Assembly (NCBI RefSeq): GCF_034932105.1 | Contig: NZ_JAYGIG010000118.1 | Coordinates: 1 to 64,000, forward strand | Direction of reading: 5' to 3' | DNA: 64,000 nucleotides | From: Leptothoe sp034932105 | GTDB lineage: Bacteria; Cyanobacteriota; Cyanobacteriia; Phormidesmidales; Phormidesmidaceae | Shown here: positions 38,860 through 48,467 of the stretch, piece by piece | How the letters are laid out: each line of letters begins with the position of its first letter | Position numbering within the stretch: position 1 is the stretch's first letter | Notes under the pieces: generated by a model | The model's input: the letters and a program-made list of their open reading frames with translations, nothing else | Told to the model about the DNA's origin: nothing | Databases searched by the model: none | Made by a program: the position numbers and the translations under genes

Positions 38860-41514
38860 ATGAGATGTGAGATTCAGCCAACTCCAGCCCTAGACATTAA
38901 GGGAATTTTTGCTTCAGAAAAAAAATCCCGAAGACTTCGAAAAGATATTGGTTTTTACGGCGCAATTATTCACACCCTGCGCGATCTCATCTGGCTAAAA
39001 GATTTGAATGGAGTCTATCTTACTTGTAATCATCGTTTCGAAGACTTTATCGGAGTCTCTGAACAAGAGATACTGGGCAAAAGTGATTACGACTTTGTGG
39101 ATAGTAAGTTAGCAGATTTGTTGCGCGAATACGACAAAGAAGTCATATTTCAAGAATCCCCATCAATTCACGAAGAGTGGACCACATTTGCCAATGATGG
39201 CCACCGCGAACTGCTGGAAATAAGTAGGATGCCCATGTATGACGAGAATGAGGAGTTGCTAGGCGTTCTAGGCGTTGGACACAATGTTACTGATCGTAGA
39301 GAGTCAGAGGGAAAATTTCAGAAAAGTGAAGAACGGTTTTCCCTTGCCATGCACGATGGTCTATGGGACTGGAACTTGGAAACTAACGAAGTCTATTATT
39401 CACCGCGCTGGAAAAGCCTGCTGGGTTATAAAAGTGGTGAACTCACAAATAATTTAACCACTTGGCAAAGCTTGGTTCATCCAGATGATAAAGACAGGGT
39501 CTTGACAATGGTTCAGGACTATTTAGTTGGCAAAGCTAATTCATTTGATGTTGAAATGCGTATGCGGCATAAAACAGGACATTATGTTTTTGTGTCGTCC
39601 CGGGCATCTCTTGTCTATCGTGATTCCGATAGAAAGGCAATTCGTCTGGTGGGCACCCATGTTGATATAACCGCCCGCAGAAAAGCAGAAGCCTTTGATG
39701 ACAAAAGTGCCGAAATTCTGGAGATGATTGCAACGGGTAAACCGGCATCAGAAATCTATTCAGAAATCGCATTACTGTATGAAGGACGCCACCCTGGACT
39801 ACGATGCTCCATGCTGGAATTACAAGATGGTCGACTCATGCATGGAGGAGCTCCCAGTCTGCCAAAAGAGTACTGCGATGCGGTTCATGGTCTGAAAAAC
39901 GGCCCTAATGTTGGTTCATGTGGTACATCGACCTATACGGGCAAGCGTGTTCTGGTTGAGAATATTGAAACAGATCCCAAATGGGCCAAAATCAAACATG
40001 TGGCCCTACCCCATGGCATGCGTTGTTGTTGGTCTGAACCGATTAAAGATTCTTCAGGACTGGTATTAGGGGCATTTGGTATGTACTACAACTACCCCGC
40101 CCTACCAAATGAAGAGGAGTCAAATGACCTTAAGTCTGCGGCAAGGCTAGCTGGGATTGTCATGGAGCGGGATCATGCCCAGAAGCGTATACGAGAACTA
40201 GCCTATATCGATGACCTAACAGGGCTTGCCAATCGGGCCAACTTTTATCAGAATCTTGAAGTATCCATCAAACGCTCTGACCGAAACAGATCGCGTTTGG
40301 GTTTGCTATATATCGACTTAGATAATTTTAAGAGCGTAAATGACAGCCTGGGGCATGATGTCGGTGACTTACTGCTCCAAGAAATTGCTAATCGACTACA
40401 AGATGTGGCCCGTGAGACTGATTTTATCGCCCGTCTTAGTGGTGATGAATTCTGTATTCTTGTGAATGATATCGATGATGACTATGCAGCTGTCCATGTG
40501 GCCCAGCGCTGTCTTAAGGCAATATCAAAGCCAGTCGCGTTATCGTCAAGGAAATTCACCCCAGCTTGTAGTATTGGCATTGCCCACTATCCTGATGATG
40601 GTCCAGATCTCTCCACATTAATCAAAGCGGCTGATACGTCACTCTATGCGGCGAAGGAACGGGGAAAAAATCAGTATGCGTTCTATAACCCTGAACTAAC
40701 TCAGAAAGTAGAATATCGGTTTCGCGTAGAGCAAAGTTTAAGGGAGGCGATTGAAAAACAACAGTTGTCACTGGTCTATCAACCCCAGGTGGACATAATC
40801 ACTGGTAACATTATTGGGGTTGAAGCATTGTCACGCTGGTACCACCCACAATTAGGTCAGGTTTCACCCGCCGAATTTATTGCCATAGCCGAGAGAATAG
40901 GCATGATTAAGCCCCTGACTGAGTGGGTGTTGACCACTGCCTGCAGTCATTTGGTAGCCTGGAAAAAGGCAGGGTTGCCCACAATTCGGATGGCGGTGAA
41001 TATTTCTCCTGTTCATTTTCTGGACAAGGATTTTGTATCCTTAATTCAACGGATTATTGATGAGACCGGCATAATACCATCGGAACTAGAACTGGAGATT
41101 ACCGAGAGTGTTGTACAGACGGAGCAACAAAATCTCTCAACGTTTCGAGCATTGAAAGATCTGGGTGTATTGCTGGCAATCGATGATTTTGGTACAGGTT
41201 ATTCATCATTTGCCTCTCTCAAACACCTTGAGGTTGATTGCCTAAAAATCGATAAATATTTTATTAATGATATGCTTGTCGACCATAAGTCAAAGATCCT
41301 GATTGGGGCCATGATCGAAATGGGACGCAATCTAGAACATAAAATTATTGCCGAAGGGGTGGAAACTGCAGAACAATATCATACACTCCAAAAATTTGGG
41401 TGTGAGACGGTCCAGGGATATCTATTTAGCAAACCGGTCAATTCTGGTGAAATATCAAAACTTCTAAGTCACAATCTTGTTAATGGAAAACGAATGTGGC
41501 CTAATACACCATGA
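38860..41514 (+). CDS. PAS-PAS-GAF-GGDEF-EAL cyclic-di-GMP signalling protein
   Basis: This 884-residue cytosolic protein has two PAS domains (about 30-145 and 155-280; the second has the W-x-W-N-L-E and L-V-H-P-D-D marks of PAS_3), a GAF domain (about 285-440), a diguanylate cyclase domain (about 448-605) and a phosphodiesterase domain (about 625-875). The cyclase signature is R-L-S-G-D-E-F instead of G-G-D-E-F, with an inhibitory-site-like R-E-T-D five residues before it. The EAL domain looks complete (E-A-L, N-I-S, E-I-T-E-S, D-D-F-G-T-G, K-I-D, E-G-V-E-T). It could make and/or degrade cyclic di-GMP; the phosphodiesterase looks the safer prediction. Confidence 0.9.
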   Translation: MRCEIQPTPALDIKGIFASEKKSRRLRKDIGFYGAIIHTLRDLIWLKDLNGVYLTCNHRFEDFIGVSEQEILGKSDYDFVDSKLADLLREYDKEVIFQESPSIHEEWTTFANDGHRELLEISRMPMYDENEELLGVLGVGHNVTDRRESEGKFQKSEERFSLAMHDGLWDWNLETNEVYYSPRWKSLLGYKSGELTNNLTTWQSLVHPDDKDRVLTMVQDYLVGKANSFDVEMRMRHKTGHYVFVSSRASLVYRDSDRKAIRLVGTHVDITARRKAEAFDDKSAEILEMIATGKPASEIYSEIALLYEGRHPGLRCSMLELQDGRLMHGGAPSLPKEYCDAVHGLKNGPNVGSCGTSTYTGKRVLVENIETDPKWAKIKHVALPHGMRCCWSEPIKDSSGLVLGAFGMYYNYPALPNEEESNDLKSAARLAGIVMERDHAQKRIRELAYIDDLTGLANRANFYQNLEVSIKRSDRNRSRLGLLYIDLDNFKSVNDSLGHDVGDLLLQEIANRLQDVARETDFIARLSGDEFCILVNDIDDDYAAVHVAQRCLKAISKPVALSSRKFTPACSIGIAHYPDDGPDLSTLIKAADTSLYAAKERGKNQYAFYNPELTQKVEYRFRVEQSLREAIEKQQLSLVYQPQVDIITGNIIGVEALSRWYHPQLGQVSPAEFIAIAERIGMIKPLTEWVLTTACSHLVAWKKAGLPTIRMAVNISPVHFLDKDFVSLIQRIIDETGIIPSELELEITESVVQTEQQNLSTFRALKDLGVLLAIDDFGTGYSSFASLKHLEVDCLKIDKYFINDMLVDHKSKILIGAMIEMGRNLEHKIIAEGVETAEQYHTLQKFGCETVQGYLFSKPVNSGEISKLLSHNLVNGKRMWPNTP

Positions 41515-41554
41515 CCTTTTTATCGGTAGGGTTTGGTCTTAACGCATCGTCGTC

Positions 41555-42340
41555 TCACGAGTCCTTGCGAAACAAGTCGACTCGAAAATCAGTAGTCACG
41601 CAAAACTCATCCAATTGAGATATTCGTTCCCGAAACTCCTTAGATGTGCGAAACTGCATTGGGGTCATGGTGATTAGATCCACCAAACCATCACTGCTCA
41701 ACAAAATTTTGAATCGCACCTGTTCACAACTCACGTTGGTGAGCCCATCGATTTCCATCGGAGGTTGCTTGACAGCCCGAACTTCACTATAGGCAAGTTC
41801 TCTGAGTTCAAATAGGTGACGCTCCCCCGGTGACACACGACAAAGCAATGCCCCCTTTTTTAGGATCCGTGGGATATCAGGACTGGTGGGAGCCATAATC
41901 ACTGTGACGGCATCAAACATTCCACTTAAAAAAGGGAGGCGCATCGTACTCGCAACGACAAATTGTCCCCTTGACTGCTTGCAGGCGGCTCTAACCGCTA
42001 CCTTGGAGATGTCCAAGCCGTAGACCTCACTCGCTACATCACAAAAAGCAGCGGTGAAGTAGCCCTCGCCACAGCCCAAATCCGCCAAGCGATGGGGTCG
42101 CTCCATTAACCTGACCAACGCATCGGCAAGGACTTTGTAATATCCAGCCCCCAAAAAGCGACCTCGAGCTGATACCATCTCTGCATTATCACCGGGTTCG
42201 AGGCTGCGCTTTCTGTTTGCAGGTAACAGATTCACGTATCCCTCTTTAGCTACGTCAAAGGTGTGGTTAGTAGGGCAACACAATACTCGACCGTTTTTGG
42301 AAAGTGGGTTTGAGCAAATTGGACAGGCATAAACTGTCAT
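41555..42340 (-). CDS. rlmA: 23S rRNA (guanine-N1)-methyltransferase RlmA-like
   Basis: This 261-residue protein has the RlmA layout: an N-terminal zinc finger (C-P-I-C, then C-C-P-T-N-H), the G-Y-V-N-L-L-P segment, the R-G-R-F-L-G-A-G-Y-Y motif and a class I methyltransferase domain (A-D-L-G-C-G-E-G-Y-F) using S-adenosylmethionine. RlmA methylates G745/G748 of 23S rRNA. The PAS-GAF-GGDEF-EAL gene converges on it, 40 bases away. No irregularity is seen. Confidence 0.85.
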   Translation of the reverse strand: MTVYACPICSNPLSKNGRVLCCPTNHTFDVAKEGYVNLLPANRKRSLEPGDNAEMVSARGRFLGAGYYKVLADALVRLMERPHRLADLGCGEGYFTAAFCDVASEVYGLDISKVAVRAACKQSRGQFVVASTMRLPFLSGMFDAVTVIMAPTSPDIPRILKKGALLCRVSPGERHLFELRELAYSEVRAVKQPPMEIDGLTNVSCEQVRFKILLSSDGLVDLITMTPMQFRTSKEFRERISQLDEFCVTTDFRVDLFRKDS

Positions 42341-42381
42341 GCCATAGAATCTCCCTCTATTTCCCTAATTCCATAGGCCTC

Positions 42382-42519
42382 TCAACTAACTAATCGTAGC
42401 GGCTGTGGGGTGGTAACCCTTGATCGTGTGTTACTACGGACATAAATCCCAATCAATCCTCCCGCCAGCAGAGCCTGACGCATAAAGTCGTCGTTTAGGG
42501 GAGCAAATAGCCAATCCAT
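42382..42519 (-). pseudogene. Truncated metal ABC transporter permease (ZnuB/MntB-like), first 27 codons
   Basis: The frame opens M-D-W-L-F-A-P-L-N-D-D-F-M-R-Q-A-L-L-A-G-G-L-I-G-I, the characteristic N-terminus of zinc/manganese ABC permeases, with a GAGG Shine-Dalgarno sequence before the ATG. After 27 residues it runs into unrelated basic sequence and stops at 45 codons, where a complete permease needs about 270. No transporter partner genes are nearby. The 5' end survived a deletion. Confidence 0.7.
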
Positions 42520-43105
42520 GGAGAACCTCAGGAAAGCATAGGCACGGGGTCAGCCAGTTTAGCATCCAAAAACCCGTCAGCTCAGCAATGGTCAAGGATT
42601 GATTTTTGATGGTTTTGGGATGGGCCTATTTTTTTATTGGCCCTATCCACCACCCAAATCATTTATTCCTGTGGGATGGTGACATCAAGTTCTTAAAGTT
42701 CTTAAAAAAGGACAAAACTTCACGGCATAGATTATAGTTTGATCATGCCCCAGCGATTTAAATCGCTTGGCCCTGGTTCCCAAGAGTTCCTGTAGATCTA
42801 ATTTGATGGCTAGTATTCCAAATTTGACTACATAGGTAAAATGCTAAGAGATCTTATTTCCTCAGCAGAAGTAATTTTTATCAAAAAAGTTTTTATTAAG
42901 AAACTACGGGATTAACCAATCTAGTAAGAATAATTCTATGAACGCTTCTGCGGTGTCTTGTTTTCCTGTGAACAGGTGACAGGAATATCGGGTTTTCCCT
43001 AGGAAAGCTGCTGTTTGAACTGCAATCTGTGGGAAAAGCCTTGGAAGCTATTCGGGGTATTCATCTCATTGTCATTTTTGAGCCTTCATTCCATACGTCT
43101 TGACT
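42520..43105. other. 586-base intergenic region, no gene seen
   Basis: AT-rich between the permease remnant and the next gene. It holds a weak hairpin around 42611-42650 (GGGCC...GGCCC with a T-run between) and a 16-base perfect palindrome AGCGATTTAAATCGCT at 42752-42767. I see no tRNA or conserved small RNA. Confidence 0.6.
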
Positions 43106-43606
43106 ATGGTATTTGTTAGCACCAAACCCACCCTGCCCAGCTGGCTTTGTGAAAATATTTTGCAGGGTACCTTGCCATGGCAAAAGTCTTCTATACAGCC
43201 CTACAGCCATTTTAACCATGTCTATACCCTGCATGACTCCTTTTTGTTAGGCACCTATCAGAGTGCGGAAACCTACGGAGAAAGCGTGCTTTGCTTTTTG
43301 TGGGATGCCCTATGGTTACCAGAAAGCGTTACCCATCAGGCTCAGCCCGGTGAGCCTATTTTTTTACTGATCAAGGCAACCAAGACCATGGGTATTGTCT
43401 TCTCTGAGGGGACCTTGCCTAAGTCTGAGAAACAGCCCCGTCGCATTCTCAAAGCCGAACATGTGGAAGTGGATGACCAAACTGTTTTAGTGATTGACGA
43501 TATCCATCGTAATACACTGACAGTGGTCTTTTCAGGCCAGTTACACTTTTTGGCGATGGATAACCGACAGCGGCAGCTGACCCTGGATATTAAGGTTGAT
43601 AGTTAG
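43106..43606 (+). CDS. Unknown 166-residue protein
   Basis: Unrecognised soluble protein. The ATG at 43106 is chosen over a TTG two codons earlier. Notable segments are W-L-C-E-N-I-L-Q-G-T-L-P-W near the N-terminus and E-H-V-E-V-D-D-Q-T-V-L-V-I-D-D in the C-terminal third. It is mixed alpha/beta in appearance with no signal peptide or membrane helix. It ends 111 bases before the crtD-like gene on the same strand, so co-transcription is possible. Confidence 0.65.
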   Translation: MVFVSTKPTLPSWLCENILQGTLPWQKSSIQPYSHFNHVYTLHDSFLLGTYQSAETYGESVLCFLWDALWLPESVTHQAQPGEPIFLLIKATKTMGIVFSEGTLPKSEKQPRRILKAEHVEVDDQTVLVIDDIHRNTLTVVFSGQLHFLAMDNRQRQLTLDIKVDS

Positions 43607-43717
43607 CCCCCATCCCTAGGGCAAAAAATCAGGGGTAAAAATCAGGTTCGGAATCCAAAGACTAAGAAACCCAAGGCTCAGACAGTTACACTAGGGATAG
43701 TGTTAACTAATGTAAAC

Positions 43718-45271
43718 ATGTCCCCCCAGCTTAATTCTCCTCTGTCTCACCGTCGGTCTAGGCACCCATCTAAGATCAGGCCTAAGGTGATCGTGATTGG
43801 AGCGGGCATCGGTGGGTTAACGACGGCGGCCCTATTAGCGAAGCGGGGTTATCAGGTCTGTGTCCTGGAACAGTCCATGGTGCCTGGGGGCTGTGCATCT
43901 ACATTTCGCCGTCGAGGGTTTACCTTTGATGTCGGGGCGACCCAGGTGGCCGGTTTGGAACCGGGCGGCATTCATGCTCAAGTTTTCTCAGAATTAGGAT
44001 TAGAGCTGCCCCAGGCTGAGCATTGCGATCCGGCCTGTGCTGTTTTTTTACCAGGGGAAACCACCCCCATTAGCGTTTGGCGCGACCCCCAACGGTGGCA
44101 GGCGGAACGGCAACGGCAATTTCCAGGCAGTGAACCCTTTTGGCAAAAGCTCAGCGATTTATTTCGCTACAGTTGGCGATTTCAGGGCCGACAGCCGGTA
44201 TTGCCACCGCGTAACCTGTGGGATGCCTGGCAGTTAACCCATGCGCTGCGTCCTGACACGTTGCTAACGGTGCCTTATACCTTCTCCACCGTCGGGCAGA
44301 TGCTGAAAGGATACGGCCTCTATGGCAATCGACGGCTGAAAACCTTTTTAGATCTCCAACTCAAGCTTTATTCCCAGGTGGGTGCAGACGACACCGCCCT
44401 GCTCTATGCCGCCACGGCCCTAGGGGTTTCTCAGGCTCCCTACGGATTGTTCCATCTCCAGGGTAGTATGCAGGTGCTGAGTGATGCCCTGGTCAAGGCC
44501 ATTCAGCAGTTTGGCGGCCAGGTTTTGTTGGGACATGGGGTGGATCATATTCAACTGGAGGGCAATCGACCCAGGTTTGTGCGTATTCACCAGCAAAAAA
44601 ACGGTGCCACCTGGCTGGAGCCGACGGATCATGTGGTGGCTAACGTCACGGTGCAAAATCTAACGACATTGCTAGGCGGCCAAACTCCTAAGGGCTATCA
44701 GCAACGGGTGGATAAGCTGATGCCATCGTCGGGGGCTTTTGTGGTGTACCTCGGGGTGGATCAGGCCGCCGTGCCCCAGGATTGTCCCCCCCATTTGCAG
44801 TTTCTCTATGACTATGACGGTCCTATTGGGGAAAATAACTCCCTGTTTGTCTCGGTGAGTCGTCCGGGGGATGGGCGTGCCCCCGATGGGATGGCTACGC
44901 TTGTGGCGTCGTCATTTACGGATGTGCAGGCATGGCAGCAGTGCTCCAACTATGACCAGATGAAGGCGGACTATGGGGCGGGTGCGATCGCAAACCTCGG
45001 CCAGTTCTTCAATCTAGCCCCAGAAAACATTATCCATACCGAATTCGGCACTCCCCGCACCTTCGAGCGCTACACCGCCCGCCACCAAGGTATGGTGGGC
45101 GGCATCGGCCAGCGACTATCCACCTTTGGTCCCTTTGGATTTGCCACTCGTACCCCTATTCCCAAGCTTTGGTTGGTGGGGGACTGTGTCCATCCCGGCG
45201 AGGGCACCGCTGGCGTCAGCTATGCAGCCATGACGACAGTGAGGCAGATTGAGGCCATGGAAGGGAACTAG
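43718..45271 (+). CDS. crtD: Carotenoid C-3',4' desaturase, CrtD-like
   Basis: This 517-residue phytoene-desaturase-family flavoprotein has the FAD motif V-I-G-A-G-I-G-G-L-T-T-A-A-L-L-A near the N-terminus, followed by P-G-G-C-A-S-T-F and F-D-V-G-A-T-Q-V-A-G-L-E-P-G-G-I-H, which I recognise from cyanobacterial CrtD. The C-terminal flavin motif is L-V-G-D-C-V-H-P-G-E-G-T-A-G-V. CrtD introduces the 3',4' double bond on the way to myxol-type carotenoids. A GTG at 43700 in frame is an alternative start. Relation to CrtO or CrtISO paralogues cannot be excluded without alignment. Confidence 0.75.
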   Translation: MSPQLNSPLSHRRSRHPSKIRPKVIVIGAGIGGLTTAALLAKRGYQVCVLEQSMVPGGCASTFRRRGFTFDVGATQVAGLEPGGIHAQVFSELGLELPQAEHCDPACAVFLPGETTPISVWRDPQRWQAERQRQFPGSEPFWQKLSDLFRYSWRFQGRQPVLPPRNLWDAWQLTHALRPDTLLTVPYTFSTVGQMLKGYGLYGNRRLKTFLDLQLKLYSQVGADDTALLYAATALGVSQAPYGLFHLQGSMQVLSDALVKAIQQFGGQVLLGHGVDHIQLEGNRPRFVRIHQQKNGATWLEPTDHVVANVTVQNLTTLLGGQTPKGYQQRVDKLMPSSGAFVVYLGVDQAAVPQDCPPHLQFLYDYDGPIGENNSLFVSVSRPGDGRAPDGMATLVASSFTDVQAWQQCSNYDQMKADYGAGAIANLGQFFNLAPENIIHTEFGTPRTFERYTARHQGMVGGIGQRLSTFGPFGFATRTPIPKLWLVGDCVHPGEGTAGVSYAAMTTVRQIEAMEGN

Positions 45272-45275
45272 ATAA

Positions 45276-45313
45276 AACAGCCCTTGACCGTTGGCACAGA
45301 TCAAGGGCTGTTT
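45276..45313. terminator. Bidirectional terminator between crtD and clpC
   Basis: AACAGCCCTTGA (45276-45287) pairs perfectly with TCAAGGGCTGTT (45301-45312), 13-base loop. A-rich sequence on the left and TTTGTT on the right allow termination in both directions, for the two convergent genes. Confidence 0.8.
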
Positions 45314-45367
45314 GTTATGGGTTATTGACTATGGGCTTTATGGGCTGAGCTGTTAGGCGTGGAATTT

Positions 45368-47830
45368 CTAACCCCTAACCCCCACCAAAGCCGGTTGCTT
45401 GGCCGACTGCACCACCACCTTAGAATCCCCATCCAGGTCAAAGATCGCCGTATCACCGTCGGTAATCGTACCGGTGAGTAAAGCTTCCGCCAGCGGATCC
45501 TCAATCAAACGGGAAATTGCTCGACGCATGGGGCGGGCTCCATAGGCCGGGTCATAGCCCTTATTGATCAGGTGCTGCTTAAAGGCCTCGGTGGTCTCTA
45601 ACTTAATGGCCCGCTCGGCTAACCGTCCCGTTACCTGGGCTAGGAGAATATCAGCAATCTGAGCTACCTCAGACTTAATCAACTGACGGAAGACGATAAT
45701 TTCGTCAATTCTATTCAACAGCTCGGGTCGGAAGAACTGTTTCATTTCTTCGTTCACCAGGTTGCGAATGTTGTTATAGCGAGAGGTCATTTCATCGTCA
45801 AGGCTAAGCTCAAATCCCAGACCGCCGCCGCCTTTTTCAATCACCTTGGACCCAATGTTTGATGTCATGATGATCAAGGTGTTCTTAAAGCTCACCTTGC
45901 GCCCCTTGGAGTCACTCAGATGACCATCGTCCAGCAACTGCAGCAGCAGATTAAAGACATCGGGATGGGCCTTCTCAATTTCATCTAGCAAAATAACGGT
46001 GTAGGGATTACGACGCACTGCTTCAGTCAGCTGTCCACCCTCGTCATAACCCACATAGCCCGGAGGGGAGCCAATCAGCTTAGAGGTGGACTGGGGTTCC
46101 ATAAACTCCGACATGTCGACCCGAATCATGGCATCTTCCGAGCCAAAGACCGTTGCCGCGAGGGCCTTGGCCAACTCGGTTTTACCCACCCCCGTGGGGC
46201 CAGAAAAGATCATACTGGCCATGGGACGATTGGGGTTGCGCATGCCCACCCGGGAGCGTCGCACCGCCTTAGAAACCGCTTCAACCGCTTCATTTTGGCC
46301 CACCACCCGCTCATGGAGGGTGTCTTCCAAATGCAGAATCATGGCTGATTCCGATTCAGTCAAACGGCTGACAGGTACTCCCGTCCAAGAGGCAACAATG
46401 TCGGCAATGTCTTCATCGGTCACCGCTGGATGGGGGGTATCGCTGGGGAGTAACTCCGCCAACAGACCCTGCTCTTTGATATACAGTTCACCCAACTGGT
46501 TAAAGGACTGGCTTTCTATCAGCTGCATAATCTCGGTTTGCACCTGGCGCAGCGCAGTACGTTTCTCCCCAGCGGGGATTTTTTGGGTGTAGCGCAGTCG
46601 CACTCGGGAACCGGCTTCATCAATCAGGTCAATGGCCTTGTCTGGCAAATGACGGTCGCTAATGTAGCGATCTGATAGGGTGGCAGCGGCTTCTAACGCT
46701 TCGTCCGTGATGGAAAGATGGTGGAATTGTTCATAGCGTCCCCGCAATCCAACCAAAATATCCAGGGTATCTTGGACGGACGGTGGATTGACTACCACCC
46801 GCTGGAAGCGTCGCTCCAGGGCTGCATCCTTTTCTATATACTTGCGATACTCCTCTAGGGTGGTGGCTCCGATGCATTGCAGCTCACCGCGAGCTAGGGC
46901 AGGCTTCAGCATGTTGGCCGCATCCATGCTGCCTTCGAGGGACCCCGCCCCCACTAGGGTATGAATCTCATCAATCACCAAAATAATGTTCTGGGCCTCA
47001 CGCACCTCTGCTACCACCTGGCTAATGCGCTCTTCAAAGTCACCCCGGAAGCGAGTACCAGACACTAGCATCGCCAGATCTAGACTGATCACCCGACGAT
47101 CAAACAGGGCTTCGGGGACATCTTGGTTAGTAATGCGCTGGGCAAGACCTTCTGCGATCGCAGTTTTACCCACCCCCGGCTCCCCCACCAGCACTGGGTT
47201 ATTCTTCGTGCGGCGCCCCAAAATTTGCACCACCCGCTCAATTTCCTGGGCTCGGCCAATCACCGGATCGAGTTTACCCGCCGCCGCCAGCTCAGTCAGG
47301 TCAGTACCAAATTCAGCCAGGACTCCCTTCGGCTTAGCTGCCGACCCGGACTTCTCATCGTCCCGTAGACGACCGCCACCAGCAGGAATCGCCGACACCT
47401 CTCCAATGGTGCGAATTAGCTGAGTCCGCACCTGGTTAGGGTCTACACCTAAATTATTCAGCACCCGATAGGCCACACTTTCAACATTTTGAGTCAGGCT
47501 TAGCAGCAGATGTTCTGGCTCAATGTAGGGATGATCCAGCTTGCGCGCTTCTTGAAACGCCTGCTCAAAAACCTGCTTCACCTTGGGCGTAAACGGAATT
47601 TCGGTCGGACCATTGCCAGACCCACGGCCAATAATGGACTCCACCTCAGCCCGAGAATTAGCCAGGTTGACGCCAAAGTCGCTGAGCACCCGAGCGGCGA
47701 TACTAGAGCCTTCCTTCACAATTCCGAGTAGCAGCTGCTCACTACCCACAAAATTGTGCCCCAGGCGTCGTGCCTCTTCCTGGGCTTGCATAATCACCGC
47801 AATTGCCGCATTGGTGAAATGTTCAAACAT
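45368..47830 (-). CDS. clpC: Clp protease ATPase subunit, ClpC type
   Basis: This 820-residue Hsp100 unfoldase has an N domain with two repeats (residues 1-145; E-E-A-R-R-L-G-H-N-F-V-G), a first AAA+ module (G-E-P-G-V-G-K-T-A, V-I-D-E-I-H), a UVR-like middle segment and a second AAA+ module (G-P-T-G-V-G-K-T-E, I-L-L-D-E-I-E-K-A-H). The G-G-G-L-G-F loop that docks on ClpP is present. The N domain and linker (G-S-G-N-G-P-T-E-I-P) differ from the highly conserved housekeeping ClpC, so this may be a second paralogue. It unfolds substrates for ClpP; specificity is unknown. Confidence 0.9.
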   Translation of the reverse strand: MFEHFTNAAIAVIMQAQEEARRLGHNFVGSEQLLLGIVKEGSSIAARVLSDFGVNLANSRAEVESIIGRGSGNGPTEIPFTPKVKQVFEQAFQEARKLDHPYIEPEHLLLSLTQNVESVAYRVLNNLGVDPNQVRTQLIRTIGEVSAIPAGGGRLRDDEKSGSAAKPKGVLAEFGTDLTELAAAGKLDPVIGRAQEIERVVQILGRRTKNNPVLVGEPGVGKTAIAEGLAQRITNQDVPEALFDRRVISLDLAMLVSGTRFRGDFEERISQVVAEVREAQNIILVIDEIHTLVGAGSLEGSMDAANMLKPALARGELQCIGATTLEEYRKYIEKDAALERRFQRVVVNPPSVQDTLDILVGLRGRYEQFHHLSITDEALEAAATLSDRYISDRHLPDKAIDLIDEAGSRVRLRYTQKIPAGEKRTALRQVQTEIMQLIESQSFNQLGELYIKEQGLLAELLPSDTPHPAVTDEDIADIVASWTGVPVSRLTESESAMILHLEDTLHERVVGQNEAVEAVSKAVRRSRVGMRNPNRPMASMIFSGPTGVGKTELAKALAATVFGSEDAMIRVDMSEFMEPQSTSKLIGSPPGYVGYDEGGQLTEAVRRNPYTVILLDEIEKAHPDVFNLLLQLLDDGHLSDSKGRKVSFKNTLIIMTSNIGSKVIEKGGGGLGFELSLDDEMTSRYNNIRNLVNEEMKQFFRPELLNRIDEIIVFRQLIKSEVAQIADILLAQVTGRLAERAIKLETTEAFKQHLINKGYDPAYGARPMRRAISRLIEDPLAEALLTGTITDGDTAIFDLDGDSKVVVQSAKQPALVGVRG

Positions 47831-48367
47831 GTTTTATGGACCTCTGCCAGGATATAGAGCCGAAACCTATAGACAAGTTGAATAACTTGGTGTTAACCAA
47901 GATTACTTCAGACATTAAGATTTTTAACTATGTAATAAAAATATACCCATCTTCGAGGCATCTCGACAGTCAGGAGAGCCGAAGTTGGATAGGGGGGGTA
48001 ACCCGTATAACCCAAGAGCCAACGGATATGGTTTCAGTTTGCCCGAAGGATAAAGAAATTTATAGGTAGATAAACAAACGAGCATCTAATCTCCACATCT
48101 ACGCAGAGTGGATAAAAGATTCATAAAGAAATTGCCTCATCACATGACTTTAGGCAATTGCCCATAGGAATACATCTAAATCAAGGGCAGTCATTACGGA
48201 ATAGTCAGTCTGTATTCTTTTCTTAAGCCGGACAAAACCGCAACTAACCCTTGGCCCATCAGCTAGTTAAGGCCCATTAATATTCTGTCAGAAGTAAAAA
48301 ATAAAGCTAATAAGGACTTGTTGGGGGCTTATGCTCTTAATTCCCGTAATCGTCCCATATCCACCGC
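47831..48367. other. 537-base intergenic region upstream of clpC, no gene seen
   Basis: This region must carry the clpC promoter. It contains a short inverted repeat TTGCCT...AGGCAA near 48132-48157 and mixed AT-rich sequence. No coding frame, tRNA or recognised RNA was found. Confidence 0.55.
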
Positions 48368-48407
48368 TAGCTGAGCCCCATTGCCCTAGGGCAATGGGGC
48401 TCAGCTA
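48368..48407. terminator. Perfect 40-base palindrome, likely terminator
   Basis: TAGCTGAGCCCCATTGCCCT is followed without a gap by its exact reverse complement, ending at 48407. It lies 60 bases past the stop of the minus-strand secreted-protein gene. The 20-bp arm is unusually long and loopless for a terminator; there is no long T-run. Confidence 0.6.
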
Positions 48408-48467
48408 AATTTCGCAGCCCGTAGTCAGTACTCTGAATGCGCCATCGCCCCTTACCCACGGTTAGGC

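Noticed and set aside
42611..42650. Possible terminator or riboswitch hairpin with T-run in the loop
   Set aside because: The T-run sits in the loop rather than after the stem, the stem is imperfect and no gene ends nearby in the right orientation.
46086..46592. 168-codon plus-strand frame antisense to clpC
   Set aside because: Entirely within a conserved Clp ATPase; Ser/Arg/Thr-rich shadow translation.
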